From: Caldifarciminota bacterium | GTDB taxonomy: Bacteria > Hydrothermota > Hydrothermia > B15-G9 | Reading direction: 5' to 3' | Assembly (NCBI GenBank): GCA_015489175.1 | Contig: WGAI01000009.1 | Span: forward strand, 1 to 53,038 | Length of the DNA stretch: 53,038 bases | Shown here: positions 51,885-53,038 of the stretch, piece by piece | How the letters are laid out: every line of letters starts with the position of its first letter | Position numbering within the stretch: the stretch's first letter is position 1 | The notes under the pieces: generated by a model | What the model saw: the letters and a program-made list of their open reading frames with translations, nothing else | What the model was told of the DNA's origin: nothing | Database searches by the model: none | Made by a program: the position numbers and the translations under genes

Positions 51885-53038
51885 TTATTTGAAAATCACA
51901 ACTTTATGGCTTTTGCTGATGGAACTATATTTCATAACGACAAAATACACGCCCGAATGGACCGGGGAAAAATCCGATACAATCGGACGAGATGAGGGAT
52001 AAAAATCCTTTTCCATCACCGTTCTGCCGGCCGCATCGAAGATTTTGATAGTTAATTCCTCGCTGTGAGGCGGAATCTGCAGCCTCAACCCCTTATGAGC
52101 GATGTGGGGTATATGAAGCGTTAAGGCAAATGACGATGGTATGCTGTCCTTCTCCACACCTGTCAGCAGGAAACTCATTCCCCGTGCGTAGAACTCGCCC
52201 ATGTCATTACCGCTCAAGAACTCCATAGGGGAGAACCAGAACGCCGCTGCATTTGACATGGAATCCTGATAGCAGATCGCCATAATAGAGTCGTTCTCCG
52301 ACACGAGAAGCGGCCTTGAGTGGACGGAATCGGTTATGTTCAGGACGATAAGCTGCGTTACGGAAGGAGAGAAAGAAAGACCTTGAGAGAAGGTGCCAGG
52401 CACTCCCATTATGGTTGTGGAGTTGTCACGATGCAGCATAGAGATGGCTCCAAGTCGATTCCTGAGAAGGTTATCAAGCACCCAGAAGTTCAAGCCTGCT
52501 TCCAGCCACAGCTTTCCGCCATGGTTGAGATAATCCACTAAGTAAGGAAGCGCAGAGCTGTAATTCAGCACATGGGCCGTGCTTGCAAAGAGGAAAACGG
52601 TCTGGAAGTCCCTGAGGTGGTTCAGGTATCGTCTTGTAAGTCCGACAGTTGTCATCCCCTTATAGCCGTGGACTTTCAAAATTGAATCGACTTTGTGCGC
52701 AGATTCCGTGTCGCTGTTCAATACCGATATGGCGAGATATTCTCTTCCGTTAATAGGCATATCAACTGCGGAGATTTGCGTTAGTGGAGGGGACGAGAAG
52801 AAAACCTCAAAGTTAAGCGTGTCCCCGTATTGGAATTCAGGCGAGAGGATTATGGTAAAGTGGTGAGTGGTGTCGGTGTAATCTCTACCGTCGAAATAGA
52901 TGTCGTCTATGACAGAATCCACGACCGTGACATCCTGATTGCTGCAGCGCAGCGCCACACGGGCGTGCGGCCCGAAAGGCAACATGCCGTTCCTGTGGAA
53001 GCGAAGGAACAAAGCCAGTGTATCACCGGGATCAATGA
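51885..53038 (-). CDS. Secreted protein with T9SS type A sorting domain (5' truncated)
   Basis: At least 384 aa; the reading frame is open to the window edge (upstream residues IDPGDTLALFLRF), so the start is outside. The middle part has a flavodoxin-like or glutamine-amidotransferase-like stretch (FLFASTAHVLNYSSALPYLVDYLNHGGKLWLEAG). The C-terminal 85 residues or so are a T9SS type A domain (LTIKIFDAAGRTVMEKDF, HSGVYFVVMKYSS) ending in a short basic tail. The whole resembles large peptidase C25-like or reprolysin-like surface proteins of FCB bacteria, but no catalytic residues are visible in the window. Cargo for T9SS. Confidence 0.82.
   Translation of the reverse strand, partial: IDPGDTLALFLRFHRNGMLPFGPHARVALRCSNQDVTVVDSVIDDIYFDGRDYTDTTHHFTIILSPEFQYGDTLNFEVFFSSPPLTQISAVDMPINGREYLAISVLNSDTESAHKVDSILKVHGYKGMTTVGLTRRYLNHLRDFQTVFLFASTAHVLNYSSALPYLVDYLNHGGKLWLEAGLNFWVLDNLLRNRLGAISMLHRDNSTTIMGVPGTFSQGLSFSPSVTQLIVLNITDSVHSRPLLVSENDSIMAICYQDSMSNAAAFWFSPMEFLSGNDMGEFYARGMSFLLTGVEKDSIPSSFALTLHIPHIAHKGLRLQIPPHSEELTIKIFDAAGRTVMEKDFYPSSRPIVSDFSPVHSGVYFVVMKYSSISKSHKVVIFK

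Overview
The window is a gene-dense (about 47-50% GC by eye) chromosomal segment of an anaerobic bacterium, most likely from the FCB superphylum or a neighbouring candidate phylum (WOR-3/Stahlbacteria-like or Hydrothermae-like; the phylum is an inference). The reasons are type IX secretion (T9SS) sorting domains on the partial genes at both ends, a cytosolic [NiFe] group 3b sulfhydrogenase operon (hydBGDA), a geranylgeranylglyceryl-phosphate synthase paired with a geranylgeranyl-reductase-type flavoprotein, Lol-type and MCE-type envelope genes, and FeoAB. Promoters, where visible, match the sigma70 consensus (TTGACx, 17 bp, TATAAT-like). Several genes have a -10 box only 6-10 nt before the start codon and no Shine-Dalgarno, which suggests leaderless mRNAs.

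Layout. 1-1986: 3' part of a secreted beta-helix protein. 2053-6577 (minus): GGR-like flavoprotein, GGGP synthase, rho, rimO. 6752-10199: a radical SAM gene facing a SNARE-like membrane protein, an NAD-sugar dehydratase and an HExxH membrane protease. 10357-14888: hydBGDA and its maturation endopeptidase. 14878-19249 (minus): transaldolase, HtrA, MlaD-like and DUF1175 genes, then a separate Mrp-like ATPase. 19516-21953: PSP1 protein, ThiS/MoaD-like protein, lgt, a small unknown and cdd. 22125-27713: tRNA-Pro followed by eight overlapping genes (GT2, surE, pcm, rlmB, CBM48 protein, HEAT protein, cca, YfiM-like). 27777-28589: LiaX-N/DUF4097 protein. 28647-34249 (minus): formyl-THF cyclo-ligase-like protein, a REC-PATAN-degenerate flavodiiron regulator, a lysine-ketoglutarate-reductase-like dehydrogenase and a LolCDE-type transporter. 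34434-38733: nucleoside kinase, gcvT, nifS/iscS. 38773-43047 (minus): an isolated cas1 and an unusual ClpB-like disaggregase. 43153-47746: methyltransferase, PATAN-roadblock protein, feoAB, cupin, DUF4416. 47754-53038 (minus): secreted T9SS protein (partial), secreted unknown, HAD phosphatase, BtpA-like protein, butyrate kinase, endonuclease III.

How the genes work together. The hydrogenase operon supports NADP(H)-linked H2 turnover or sulfur reduction. FeoAB, NifS/IscS and perhaps the Mrp-like ATPase could supply iron and sulfur for its clusters. HtrA, MlaD, LolCDE-type genes, Lgt and the T9SS cargo indicate a diderm envelope. Most of the rest is housekeeping: tRNA, rRNA and ribosomal-protein modification, repair and protein quality control.

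Most notable are the intact cas1 with no cas2, effector or CRISPR array in the window, the response regulator whose flavodiiron-type domain has lost nearly all metal ligands, the archaeal-lipid-like gene pair, the ThiS/MoaD-like protein ending Ser-Arg-Gly, the Asp-for-Cys change at the proximal cluster of the hydrogenase small subunit, and the ClpB-like protein with a charged insert in its second AAA+ domain.
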